The position numbers were made by a program, and so were the translations under genes. 64,000 nt of DNA from Microbacterium sp. LWO13-1.2 (GTDB lineage: Bacteria; Actinomycetota; Actinomycetes; Actinomycetales; Microbacteriaceae), in the NCBI RefSeq assembly GCF_038397725.1, contig NZ_CP151634.1:2294001-2358000 (forward strand). Direction: 5' to 3'. Shown here piece after piece: positions 1 through 8,256 of the stretch (its first letter is position 1; each line of letters opens with the position of its first letter). Below the pieces are notes generated by a model that made no database searches, was not told the DNA's origin, and saw nothing but the letters and a program-made list of their open reading frames with translations.

Positions 1-15
1 CAAAGGCCGCCGCGG

Positions 16-900
16 GTGCGTAGCCCCCGGTTCGTGCTCGCCGTTCCCGCATGGGCGTGGCTGCTGGCGTTCTTCGTCGCTCCCATCGGAATGGTCGTCT
101 GGTTCAGCTTCGGCTACAAACCGGGCATCTTCGGCACCCACGCCAATGACGTCCTCTCCTTCGACCGCTACGTCGAAGCGCTCTCTCCGACGTTCTTCAC
201 CACGTTCCAGAACACGCTCTGGGTCGGTGTGCTCGGCACACTGCTGTGCCTGATCATCGGGATGCCGGTGGCGTATTGGATGGCGGTGAAGGCGCCGCCC
301 GAGCGCCGGGGGCTGCTGCTCGCGCTGGTCATGGTGCCCTTCTGGACGAACTTCCTGGTGCGCACGCTCGGCTGGCAGGTCATCCTCGCCCCGGAAGGCT
401 GGCTGTCGACCCTGCTGCAGGGCATCGGTGTCACCGATGGTCCCCTCGAAGTGCTCTACACCCGCGCCGCCGTGCTCATCGGCGTCGTGTACAACTACCT
501 GCCGCTGATGATCCTGCCGCTGTTCGTCGCCTTCGATCGGGTGAGCACGCCGCTGCGGGAGGCGAGCAAGGACCTCGGAGCGAATGCGGTGAGCACCTTC
601 CTCCGCGTCACCGTGCCGCTCGCCCGCCCCGGCATCATCGCCGGCGTGCTGCTGGTGTACATCCCGCTGATGGGCGATTACATCACCGCGACGGTTCTCG
701 GCGGCGCGCAGGGCAACATGATCGGGCAGCTCGTCGCGAGCCAGTTCGGCACCGCGCAGAACTGGGCGCTGGGCTCGGCGATGGCGGTGCTGCTGATCAT
801 CGTCATCATGCTGTCGATCGGCATCGCGGCCGCGCTGATCTGGGCGGCGACGCTGCCGTTCCGATCGCGCAGCCGGCTCATCCTGGGGGAGGGATCATGA
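16..900 (+). CDS. ABC transporter permease, PotB-like (polyamine type)
   Basis: Inner-membrane subunit of an ABC importer of the spermidine/putrescine class. About six hydrophobic segments are visible, the first at residues 7-30. The EAA loop lies near residues 183-205 (REASKDLGAN followed by FLRVTVPLARPGI). A GTG at 16 is used as start, but the frame is open to the first base of the window, so the true start may lie upstream. The gene overlaps the next permease by 4 nt (ATGA), so the two are almost certainly one heterodimeric channel. Binding protein and ATPase genes are not seen and probably lie before the window. The substrate (polyamine or related amine) is inferred from family and from the aminotransferase and amidohydrolase downstream. 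Confidence 0.85.
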   Translation: MRSPRFVLAVPAWAWLLAFFVAPIGMVVWFSFGYKPGIFGTHANDVLSFDRYVEALSPTFFTTFQNTLWVGVLGTLLCLIIGMPVAYWMAVKAPPERRGLLLALVMVPFWTNFLVRTLGWQVILAPEGWLSTLLQGIGVTDGPLEVLYTRAAVLIGVVYNYLPLMILPLFVAFDRVSTPLREASKDLGANAVSTFLRVTVPLARPGIIAGVLLVYIPLMGDYITATVLGGAQGNMIGQLVASQFGTAQNWALGSAMAVLLIIVIMLSIGIAAALIWAATLPFRSRSRLILGEGS

Positions 901-1751
901 CTCGCAATGCCCGGCGAGGGCAACTCGGCAATCGCCTGCTCGCGGTGTGGTCGGTGATCGTCTTCGCGTTCCTGTTCCTGCCGATCATCGTGATCATCGC
1001 CTACTCGTTCAACTCCGGGCGTCTCCTCGTCGCCTGGGAGGGGTTCAGCCTGGCCCCGTTCGCCGCGATCTTCGAGAAGCCGGTGATCCGTGACGCGGTG
1101 ATGGTGTCGATCCGCACCGGACTCATCGCCGCGGTCCTCGCGTCGCTGCTGGGCACGCTGGCCGGTATCGCCATGGCGCGGCGGCCCGGGCGCTGGGTGT
1201 GGTGGTTCCTCGGGCTGCTCCTGCTGGTGTCCGTGACTCCGGAGATCGTGGATGCCGTGGCGCTGCTGCCATGGCTCGTCTTCCTCGGACAGGACCTCGG
1301 GATCAGCCTGTTCAGCGACGGCACGGCCCGCCTCGTCGTCGGCCATTCGCTGTTCTCGGTCGCGATCGTCTCCTACATCGTGCGGGCGCGTCTGGTCGGG
1401 CAGGATGCTCGTCTCGAAGAGGCATCCGCAGACCTGTACGCCACACCGCTGCGGACCTTCATGAAGATCACGCTGCCGCTGGCGATGCCTGCGGTGCTGG
1501 CCGGCTTCCTGCTCTCGTTCACCCTGAGCCTGGACAACACCGTGGTCTCGGCGTTCGTGCAGGTCTCCGGCACGACGCCGTGGCCGGTCTACGTCCTCTC
1601 CGCGCTGCGCAGCGGATTGCGACCAGAGATCGCCGCGGTGTCGACGATCATGCTCGTGCTCACGCTGATCTCGCTCGCCCTGGTGGCACTCGTCCTCAAG
1701 CGTGCGGGCGACTCCGCGACGCAGATCGCCCGCACGATGGCCGGAGGCTGA
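897..1751 (+). CDS. ABC transporter permease, PotC-like (polyamine type)
   Basis: Second membrane subunit of the importer (284 aa). The ATG at 897 overlaps the stop of the preceding permease. A longer open frame exists upstream but is only a shadow of that gene. The EAA loop reads EEASADLYATPLRTFMKITL, followed by PLAMPAVLAGF, typical of the PotC branch. About six membrane segments begin at residue 15. It is followed after 2 nt by the amidohydrolase, so transport and catabolism are probably co-transcribed. Substrate specificity cannot be read from the permease. Confidence 0.87.
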   Translation: MTRNARRGQLGNRLLAVWSVIVFAFLFLPIIVIIAYSFNSGRLLVAWEGFSLAPFAAIFEKPVIRDAVMVSIRTGLIAAVLASLLGTLAGIAMARRPGRWVWWFLGLLLLVSVTPEIVDAVALLPWLVFLGQDLGISLFSDGTARLVVGHSLFSVAIVSYIVRARLVGQDARLEEASADLYATPLRTFMKITLPLAMPAVLAGFLLSFTLSLDNTVVSAFVQVSGTTPWPVYVLSALRSGLRPEIAAVSTIMLVLTLISLALVALVLKRAGDSATQIARTMAGG

Positions 1752-1753
1752 CC

Positions 1754-3397
1754 ATGACCCACGCAGACCTCGTCTTCCACGGCGGCAGGGCGTTCCTGTC
1801 GGACGCCGCGCGCTCGACCGCTCGAGCTGTGGCCGTCACCGGTGGACGCATCAGCGCCGTCGGTCACGACCTGTCCGCGCTGATCGGCCCGCGCACCGAG
1901 GTGATCGATCTCGCCGGCCGTCTGCTGGTCCCCGGGTTCCAGGATGCCCATGTGCACCCGGTCTGGGGCGGCCTCGACATGCTCCGCTGCGATCTCGCCC
2001 CGCTCGCGACCCGAGACGAGTACCTCGCTCGTATCGCCGAGTACGCGGGTGCGCATCCGGATGACGACTGGATCCTGGGCGGCGGTTGGCAGATGTCCGC
2101 CTTCCCCGGCGGCACGCCGAACGCGGCTGACCTCGATACGGTCGTGCCTGACCGCCCCGCATTCCTCCCGAACCGCGACGGGCACGGGGCCTGGGTGAAT
2201 TTCCGCGCCCTGGAGCTGGCGGGGATCACGCGGGAGACCCCGGACCCCGCCGACGGGCGGATCGAGCGGGATGCCGCAGGCAACCCCAGCGGGACCCTGC
2301 ATGAGGGAGCCATGGGGCTCGTCAACCGGCTGCTTCCGCCTGAGCCTCTTTCGCGGCTGCAGGAGGCGCTCCTCAAGGGGCAGCAGTACCTGCATTCCTA
2401 CGGTGTCACCGCCTGGCAGGACGCGATCGTCGGGACCGAGTACGGTGACGCCGGAGACCCCCTGCCTGCCTACGTCGCAGCCGGGTCATCCGGTGCCCTG
2501 ACCGGGCGCGTCGTCGGCGCGCTCTGGTGGGACCGCTCGCGCGGTCTCGAGCAGATCGACGACATCGTGGCGCGGCGCGCCGCCAGCACCGCGGGGCGGT
2601 TCTCCGCGCGCAGCGTCAAGATCATGCAGGACGGCGTCGCCGAGAACTTCACCGCGGCGATGCTCGAGCCGTACTGCGACGGTCATGGGCATCCGCGTGA
2701 AGACTCCGGCATCTCCTTCGTCGAGCCGGAACTGCTGAAGGAGGCTGCCAGCCGCCTGGACGCACTCGGCTTCGCTCTGCATTTCCACGCGATCGGCGAC
2801 CGTGCCGTGCGCGAGTGCCTGGATGCCGTCGAGGCGTCGCTGCACAGGAACGGCCCGCGCGGCAACCGTCATCACATCTCGCACATCCAGGTCGTGCATC
2901 CTGACGACATCCCGCGTTTCCGTGCCCTCGACGTGACGGCCAACATGCAGATGCTGTGGGCGACGCTCGAGCCGCAGATGGTCGACCTCACGATCCCGTT
3001 CCTCGGCGACACGCGATCGGCCTGGCAGTACCCCTTCGGGGACCTCCTCCGCTCCGGGGCCGCGCTCGCCGCGGGGAGCGATTGGTCGGTCAGCACGCCG
3101 AATCCGCTTGCGGCGATCCACGTCGCCGTCAATCGCCGGTCGGCGCCGACCGAGTGGGAGGGCGACTACGACCCTTTCCTGCCCGAGCAGGCGATCGACC
3201 TCGGCACCGCGCTCGCCGCCTACACGGCAGGCTCCGCGCGGGTGAACCACCTGGAAGAGACCGGCACGATCGCCGTCGGCATGCTCGCCGATCTCGCGCT
3301 GCTCGATCGCGATCCCTTCGAGCATCCCGCCGAGGAGATCGGCCTGACCGAGGTGCTGGGCACCTGGGTCGAAGGGGAGCGCGTCTACGAGGCGTGA
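1754..3397 (+). CDS. Amidohydrolase family 3 protein (YtcJ-like)
   Basis: Predicted cytoplasmic metal-dependent hydrolase of the amidohydrolase superfamily (547 aa, usual length for YtcJ-like enzymes). Visible motifs are the metal-binding DAHVHP after the VPGFQ strand, HFHAIGDRAV, HHISHIQVV, and the late metal-ligand segment AAGSDWSVSTPNPL. The ATG at 1754 sits 2 nt after the permease stop. These enzymes hydrolyse amides, formamides or cyclic C-N bonds, and the exact substrate is unknown. Its place between a polyamine-type importer and a class III aminotransferase suggests it works on an imported amide or N-acyl amine. Confidence 0.85.
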   Translation: MTHADLVFHGGRAFLSDAARSTARAVAVTGGRISAVGHDLSALIGPRTEVIDLAGRLLVPGFQDAHVHPVWGGLDMLRCDLAPLATRDEYLARIAEYAGAHPDDDWILGGGWQMSAFPGGTPNAADLDTVVPDRPAFLPNRDGHGAWVNFRALELAGITRETPDPADGRIERDAAGNPSGTLHEGAMGLVNRLLPPEPLSRLQEALLKGQQYLHSYGVTAWQDAIVGTEYGDAGDPLPAYVAAGSSGALTGRVVGALWWDRSRGLEQIDDIVARRAASTAGRFSARSVKIMQDGVAENFTAAMLEPYCDGHGHPREDSGISFVEPELLKEAASRLDALGFALHFHAIGDRAVRECLDAVEASLHRNGPRGNRHHISHIQVVHPDDIPRFRALDVTANMQMLWATLEPQMVDLTIPFLGDTRSAWQYPFGDLLRSGAALAAGSDWSVSTPNPLAAIHVAVNRRSAPTEWEGDYDPFLPEQAIDLGTALAAYTAGSARVNHLEETGTIAVGMLADLALLDRDPFEHPAEEIGLTEVLGTWVEGERVYEA

Positions 3398-3412
3398 CTC
3401 GGTCGCTGCGCT

Positions 3413-3433
3413 CCCTCGCTCAACGATCGAGGG
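3413..3433. terminator. Candidate bidirectional terminator hairpin
   Basis: CCCTCG and CGAGGG arms separated by 9 nt lie between the convergent amidohydrolase and aminotransferase genes. There is no clear T-run on either side, so this is inferred from position and the inverted repeat only. The surrounding GGTCGCTGCGCTCCCTCGCT resembles short repeats that recur between genes in Microbacterium; a related piece lies after pgi near 20430. Confidence 0.4.
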
Positions 3434-3436
3434 CGG

Positions 3437-4831
3437 TCAGAGCACGCCTTCCGCGCGGGTGAGCACTCCGCGGAGGATCTGCTCGATCTCCGCGAACTCG
3501 GCGGGGCCGACGGTCAGCGGCGGGGCGAGCTGGATCACGGGGTCGCCTCGGTCGTCCGCACGGCAGTAGAGACCTGCTTCGAAGAGGGCGGGGGAGAGGA
3601 AGCCGCGCAGCAGTCGCTCCGACTCGGCGTCGTCGAATGTCTCCCTGGTCGCCTTGTCCTTCACCAGTTCGATGCCGAAGAAGTAGCCGTCGCCGCGCAC
3701 ATCGCCCACGATCGGGAGGTCGAGCAGTTTCTCCAGTTCCGCGCGGAACAGCGGGGAGTTCTCGCGGACGCGCTCGTTGAGCCTCTCCTCATCGAAGATG
3801 GCGAGGTTCTCCAACGCGACCGCTGCCGAGACGGGATGGCCGCCGAAGGTGTAGCCGTGCGGGAACGACATCTGCCCGTGCGAGAACGGCTCGTAGATCC
3901 GGTCGCTGATGATGGTCGCGCCGATCGGGGAGTAGCCGCTGGTCATCCCCTTCGCGCACGTGATCATGTCGGGGACATAGCCGTACCCGGTGCAGGCGAA
4001 GGTGTGGCCGAGACGGCCGAATGCGCAGATGACCTCGTCGGAGACGAGGAGCACGTCGTGTCGGTCGCAGATCTCGCGTACTCGGGCGAAATAGCCAGGG
4101 GGAGGAGGGAAGCATCCGCCCGAGTTCTGCACTGGTTCCAGGAAGACGGCGGCGACGGTGTCGGCACCCTCGAACAGGATCATCTCCTCGATGCGGTCCG
4201 CGGCCCAGCGGCCGAATGCCTCTTCATCGTCTGCGGGCGCGCCCATCTCCGCCGCGCGGTAGAAGTTCGTGTTCGGCACCCGGAAGCCGCCGGGGGCGAC
4301 CGGCTCGAACATCGACTTCATCGCCGGGATGCCGGTGATCGCCAGGGCGCCGTGCGGGGTGCCGTGGTACGCGACCGAGCGCGAGATGACCTTGTGCTTG
4401 GTGGGCTTGCCCATCAGTTTCCAGTAGTGCTTCGCGAGCTTCAGTGCTGTCTCGACCGCTTCACCGCCGCCGGTGGAGAAGAACACGCGGTTGAGATCGC
4501 CCGGCGCCTCGTCGGCGAGCCGATCGGCCAGCTCGATCGCCGCAGGATGCGCGTACGACCACAGCGGGAAGAAGGACAACTCGGATGCCTGCTGGGCAGC
4601 GGCCTCCGCAAGGCGACGGCGGCCATGGCCGGCGTTGACCACGAACAACCCGGCCAGTCCGTCGAAGTAGCGCTTGCCCTTCGCATCCCAGATGTGGTGC
4701 CCATCGCCCTTGACGATGATCGGCACACCGTTCTCGGCCATCGTGGACTGGCGGGTGAAATGCATCCAGAGATGATCCTTCGCCATCTGCTGGAGCTCGG
4801 GTTCGGATGCGCGCGGGCGTGACGTGGTCAT
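3437..4831 (-). CDS. Class III PLP-dependent aminotransferase (putrescine/beta-alanine:pyruvate type)
   Basis: Fold-type I aminotransferase of 464 aa. The PLP lysine is K294 in TCAKGMTSGYSPIGA. The pyridine-nitrogen aspartate is D265 in LLVSDEVICAFGRLG. STGGGEAVETALKLA (119-133) and the HGTPHGALAITG loop bind the phosphate. This branch includes omega-amino acid:pyruvate and polyamine:pyruvate transaminases, so the product is probably an aldehyde plus alanine. The start overlaps the stop of the upstream Lrp regulator by 4 nt (ATGA), linking regulation and catabolism. Substrate inferred from neighbours; an unrelated omega-amino acid is also possible. Confidence 0.88.
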   Translation of the reverse strand: MTTSRPRASEPELQQMAKDHLWMHFTRQSTMAENGVPIIVKGDGHHIWDAKGKRYFDGLAGLFVVNAGHGRRRLAEAAAQQASELSFFPLWSYAHPAAIELADRLADEAPGDLNRVFFSTGGGEAVETALKLAKHYWKLMGKPTKHKVISRSVAYHGTPHGALAITGIPAMKSMFEPVAPGGFRVPNTNFYRAAEMGAPADDEEAFGRWAADRIEEMILFEGADTVAAVFLEPVQNSGGCFPPPPGYFARVREICDRHDVLLVSDEVICAFGRLGHTFACTGYGYVPDMITCAKGMTSGYSPIGATIISDRIYEPFSHGQMSFPHGYTFGGHPVSAAVALENLAIFDEERLNERVRENSPLFRAELEKLLDLPIVGDVRGDGYFFGIELVKDKATRETFDDAESERLLRGFLSPALFEAGLYCRADDRGDPVIQLAPPLTVGPAEFAEIEQILRGVLTRAEGVL

Positions 4832-5295
4832 CTGGTCCCCCAGTTGTAGAGCTGCTTCTGCAGCTTGGCGTAGATGAAGGTCTCAGTGGAGAGCACGCCG
4901 TCGATGGGGCGGATGCTGTCGTTCAGCAGTGCGAGCAGGTCCTCATCGTCCTCGCACACGACCTCGGCGAGGACGTCGAAGGATCCGACGGTGATCACGA
5001 CGTAGTCGATCGCCGGGATCGCGGCCACCGCTTCGGCGACGAGGCGCGCGTCACCCGACACTCGGATCCCGATCATCGCCTGACGGCGAAAGCCCAGCTG
5101 CATCGGATCGGTGACGGCGACGATCTGCATGACCCCGGATTCCGTCAGCTTCTGCACGCGCTGGCGCACCGCGGCCTCGCTGAGTCCGACGACCCGCCCG
5201 ATGTCGGAATACGAACGCCGCCCGTCCTCCTGCAGCAGTTCGATGATGGTCTTCGACACATCGTCGAGAGGGGAGTGCTTCTTCTTCGTGCCCAT
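4828..5295 (-). CDS. Lrp/AsnC family transcriptional regulator
   Basis: DNA-binding regulator of 155 aa with an N-terminal helix-turn-helix (about residues 14-60, IGRVVGLSEAAVRQRVQKL) and a C-terminal ligand-sensing RAM domain (VITVGSFDVLAEVVCED). It is the first gene of a two-gene unit with the aminotransferase, so it likely controls amine or amino-acid catabolism in response to the substrate. A tandem palindromic sequence at 5362-5381 upstream is a candidate autoregulatory site. The ligand is unknown. Confidence 0.88.
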   Translation of the reverse strand: MGTKKKHSPLDDVSKTIIELLQEDGRRSYSDIGRVVGLSEAAVRQRVQKLTESGVMQIVAVTDPMQLGFRRQAMIGIRVSGDARLVAEAVAAIPAIDYVVITVGSFDVLAEVVCEDDEDLLALLNDSIRPIDGVLSTETFIYAKLQKQLYNWGTR

Positions 5296-5361
5296 GGTGC
5301 GATCCTCGCACTCTTCGGGGCTTGATTCAATGGAAATCGTTGGTCGAATCTGGATCTACTT

Positions 5362-5381
5362 CCGAATTCGACCGAATTCGG
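5362..5381. promoter_or_regulatory. Tandem CCGAATTCG repeats, candidate Lrp operator
   Basis: CCGAATTCG at 5362 is repeated exactly 10 bp later as the perfect palindrome CCGAATTCGG (5372-5381). The one-turn spacing and position upstream of the lrp-type gene (start 5295) suggest protein binding to one DNA face. The right edge touches the stop codon of the acyl-CoA dehydrogenase. Function inferred. Confidence 0.4.
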
Positions 5382-6542
5382 TCACTGTTCCAAAGGCCCC
5401 AGCCACCCGGTCGCCACTGTCGCATGAGCAGACTCCGGGTCGGAGGGATGGAACGCACCCGCGAGGACATCACGGTAGAGCCGGGAGAGTTCGTTCGAGG
5501 TGAAGTAGGAGCCGCCGCCGGCGACCAGCATCGCCTCGTCGACGACCTTCTTCGCCATCATGACGGCGCGATGCTTGACGCCGGCGAGCTGCGGGAACCA
5601 CCGGGCGCCGTTGTCGACGAGTCCGTCGACATCGCGGGCGAGGGCAGCGATCTGCGGCGGCAGGGCGTCATAGGCGAGCCCCATCTCGGCGATCCGCCAG
5701 CGGATGTCTGGATCCTGGCTGTAGGTCGCGCCGGTCTTCTTCGAGCGGCGCTTCTGCGCCGTCTCCACGGCGAGCTCCAGCGCCCGCCGCGCGATCCCGG
5801 TGTACACGGACGCGAGCAGGATCTCGAAGACCGCGAAGATGCCGAAGACGATCGGGTCGGGGTTCGGACCGGGATCGATGCGGCGCACGACATGCTCAGG
5901 CCGGGCGACGGCTCCGTTCAGGCGCGTCGTCCGGCTCTGCGTGCCTCGCATGCCGAGCGTGTCCCAATCGTCACCGGTGACGACCTCATCGGTGCGTTCG
6001 ATGAAGGCGAAGACGAGTTTCGGCGCATCCTCGCCCGTGGTGTCCAGGCCGTGCAGGCCGAGCTTCGTCCACACCGGGGCGAGCGAGGTGAAGATCTTCG
6101 TGCCCGTGAACGCATAACCGCCGTCGGGGAGTGGCGCGGCATCGGTATCGCTGCCGAACAGCACGAGATCGTTGCCGCCCTCGCTGATGCCGAAGGCGAA
6201 CACCTCGCCCTCGGCCGCGCCGTCCTGCACGAACTCCAACCCGGGCACGCCCCGATCGGAGAAGACCTTGGCGACACCGGTCCAGACGAGGTGCATGTTG
6301 ATCGCCAGCGCGGTGGCCGGTGCGGCCGTCGCCAGCCGCTGCTGCAGGATGGCGGCCTCGGCGAGGCCGAGACCGGCGCCGCCGCGCGAGGTCGGTACCA
6401 GGATCGACAGGTAACCGGCGTCGCGCAGTTCGTCGAGATCCTGCTGCGGGAAGGTGTTCTCCCTGTCGTGCTTCGGTGCGCGCTCGCGGATCCGCTCCAG
6501 CAGGCCGTCCGGGAGGAACGCGGTGGGATCGAACGTACTCAT
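5382..6542 (-). CDS. Acyl-CoA dehydrogenase family protein
   Basis: FAD-dependent oxidoreductase of 386 aa, in the usual size range. The N-terminal helical domain contains DAGYLSILVPTSRGGAGLGL. The central beta domain includes FTGTKIFTSLAPV, and WDTLGMRGTQS matches the conserved strand before the C-terminal helices. The usual catalytic glutamate is not obvious in the C-terminal part (FEILLASVYTGIARRAL), so it may be a monooxygenase-like or DszC/HsaA-like member rather than a true acyl-CoA dehydrogenase. The ATG at 6542 overlaps the stop of the upstream hydrolase (ATGA), so the pair is translationally coupled. Substrate unknown. Confidence 0.8.
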   Translation of the reverse strand: MSTFDPTAFLPDGLLERIRERAPKHDRENTFPQQDLDELRDAGYLSILVPTSRGGAGLGLAEAAILQQRLATAAPATALAINMHLVWTGVAKVFSDRGVPGLEFVQDGAAEGEVFAFGISEGGNDLVLFGSDTDAAPLPDGGYAFTGTKIFTSLAPVWTKLGLHGLDTTGEDAPKLVFAFIERTDEVVTGDDWDTLGMRGTQSRTTRLNGAVARPEHVVRRIDPGPNPDPIVFGIFAVFEILLASVYTGIARRALELAVETAQKRRSKKTGATYSQDPDIRWRIAEMGLAYDALPPQIAALARDVDGLVDNGARWFPQLAGVKHRAVMMAKKVVDEAMLVAGGGSYFTSNELSRLYRDVLAGAFHPSDPESAHATVATGWLGPLEQ

Positions 6543-7297
6543 GCCAGAGCCTCCAGCAATTGGCGGATGGATTCGTCCGGCTTGTCGCGATGCAGGGAAT
6601 GCCCGGCTCCCGAGACGACGGACATCGTGATGTGCGGGTTGCTCGCGATGACCTCGTCGGCCAGCGTGCCGGTGAAGAGGCTGTAGACGGCGGGGTCGGC
6701 GCCGATCACGTGGGTCGGCACGCTCAGCCTGGCGGCATCCGCTCGCACATCCCACGGCTTGTTCTGCGCGCTGGTCTGCTCGACCGCCCAGCGGCTCGTG
6801 CGCAGCACGGCATCCACCTTCAATTCCTGGTCCTGCGGATGCCAGTGCGGATGCTCTGCCTGCACGACGTCGAGCCGGGGATCGGTGAAAGCGCGCTCCT
6901 GGCTCTTGCGGATGACGTTCGCGTCGCGCCCGTCGACATGGATCGCCGGGTCGATGAGCACGAGTCGTCGTGTCCACCCCGGATCGGATGCCGCCGCGAC
7001 GATGCTCGCCGCGCCGCCGAGGGAGTGGCCGATGACGGCGTCCCAGGACGAGCTGTCGTCTGGTCTGGTCTGCGCGAGGTCGGCGCCATAGGCGGCGACC
7101 GTGTAGTCCAGCGCCCGTGGGGCATCGCCGTGGCCGCGCAGATCCACTGCCGTCGCCTGCCAGCCGTCGTCGGCCAGCGCGGTGCCGAGTCGCCACATGA
7201 GAGCCCCGGACGAGCCCAGCCCATGGACGAGCAGGGCACGGCGCGAAGCGGCGGGATCGCCCCAGGCGATGCGGGGGAGGGTGAGCGGCGCAGACAT
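6539..7297 (-). CDS. Alpha/beta hydrolase
   Basis: Cytoplasmic hydrolase of 252 aa. The oxyanion strand reads LLVHGLGSSG (HG motif). The nucleophile elbow is GHSLGG (Ser in VIGHSLGGAA). An aspartate in the late strand and a C-terminal histidine in SGAGHSLHRDKP complete the likely triad. It is translationally coupled to the acyl-CoA dehydrogenase-like gene, which suggests the two act on one substrate, for example a thioester or ring-cleavage product. No specific reaction can be assigned. Confidence 0.83.
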   Translation of the reverse strand: MSAPLTLPRIAWGDPAASRRALLVHGLGSSGALMWRLGTALADDGWQATAVDLRGHGDAPRALDYTVAAYGADLAQTRPDDSSSWDAVIGHSLGGAASIVAAASDPGWTRRLVLIDPAIHVDGRDANVIRKSQERAFTDPRLDVVQAEHPHWHPQDQELKVDAVLRTSRWAVEQTSAQNKPWDVRADAARLSVPTHVIGADPAVYSLFTGTLADEVIASNPHITMSVVSGAGHSLHRDKPDESIRQLLEALA

Positions 7298-7347
7298 GTG
7301 TTCAGCCTAGGACGACGTGCGGTGTCCGCGGCGTGGGGTGAGCGGCT

Positions 7348-8256
7348 TCAGCGGATCGGCGGCATGTCCGCGGCGATCGTGAGCACTCTCGCCGCCGCGG
7401 CGTGCCCGGCGGCAAGGCGCTCGGAGAGCGGGCGATCCTCGAGGGTCGCCGCGAGGAAGCCGGACGCGAAGGCGTCGCCGGCGCCGACCGGCTCGACGAC
7501 ATCGACCTGCGGAGCGGGGACGAAGACCGGCTCCGCGTCGCCGTGGAACGCGGTGGCGCCGATCTCGCCGTCCTTCACCACGAGCAGATCGCATCCGGGT
7601 AGATGCGCGCGGATCTCCGCCGCCGTCCGCGTGCCCCAGATCCGCTCGGCCTCATCGCGTCCGACGAAGCAGATGTCCGCGGCGTCGGCCAGGCGAGCGA
7701 GGGTGGCGGCGGCATCCGCCATGCTCCACAGCGGCCGACGGTCGTTGACGTCGAAGGAGACCAGTGCGCCCGCGGCGCGTGCCTCGGTGAAGAGCTCGTC
7801 CACCATCGCACGGCAGGATGCGGACAGTGCGGGCGTGATCCCGGTGGTGTGCACGATGCGGACACCGGCGAGCTGGTCGGCGGTCAGGAATCCCGGCGCC
7901 ATCGACGCCGCGGCGGATCCAGCCCGGTAGTAGTAGACCGTGGAGCCCTCGACTCCGGGGTCCTTGAACATCACGCCGGTGGGGGCATCCGCATCGCGCT
8001 GCACCCAGAGCTCGATCCCGCGGTCCGAGAGCTCCGACGCGATCCGCGAACCGAGGGGGTCATCGCCCAGCCGGGAGGCCCACGCCGAACGGTGCCCAGC
8101 GGCGACGATTCCCGCGGCGACGTTGGACTCCGCGCCGGCGAGTCCGAGCGTCGCGGCATCGGCGTCCGCCAGCGCGGCTCCGGTTGGAGTGATCAGCGCC
8201 ATCGTCTCGCCGACGCAGACGATCGCGGGCGGGCTGACAGGGGGATGGATGCTCAT
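7348..8256 (-). CDS. PfkB-family sugar kinase (2-keto-3-deoxygluconate kinase-like)
   Basis: Ribokinase-superfamily enzyme of 302 aa that phosphorylates a sugar or sugar acid. CVGETMALITP at the N-terminus, the glycine-rich AGAESNVAAG and the catalytic VGAGDAFASGF (D261 as base) are visible. The N-terminal pattern resembles 2-dehydro-3-deoxygluconokinases. The ATG at 8256 overlaps the stop of the MFS gene by 4 nt, so import and phosphorylation of a sugar acid are probably coupled. The substrate is inferred. Confidence 0.84.
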   Translation of the reverse strand: MSIHPPVSPPAIVCVGETMALITPTGAALADADAATLGLAGAESNVAAGIVAAGHRSAWASRLGDDPLGSRIASELSDRGIELWVQRDADAPTGVMFKDPGVEGSTVYYYRAGSAAASMAPGFLTADQLAGVRIVHTTGITPALSASCRAMVDELFTEARAAGALVSFDVNDRRPLWSMADAAATLARLADAADICFVGRDEAERIWGTRTAAEIRAHLPGCDLLVVKDGEIGATAFHGDAEPVFVPAPQVDVVEPVGAGDAFASGFLAATLEDRPLSERLAAGHAAAARVLTIAADMPPIR

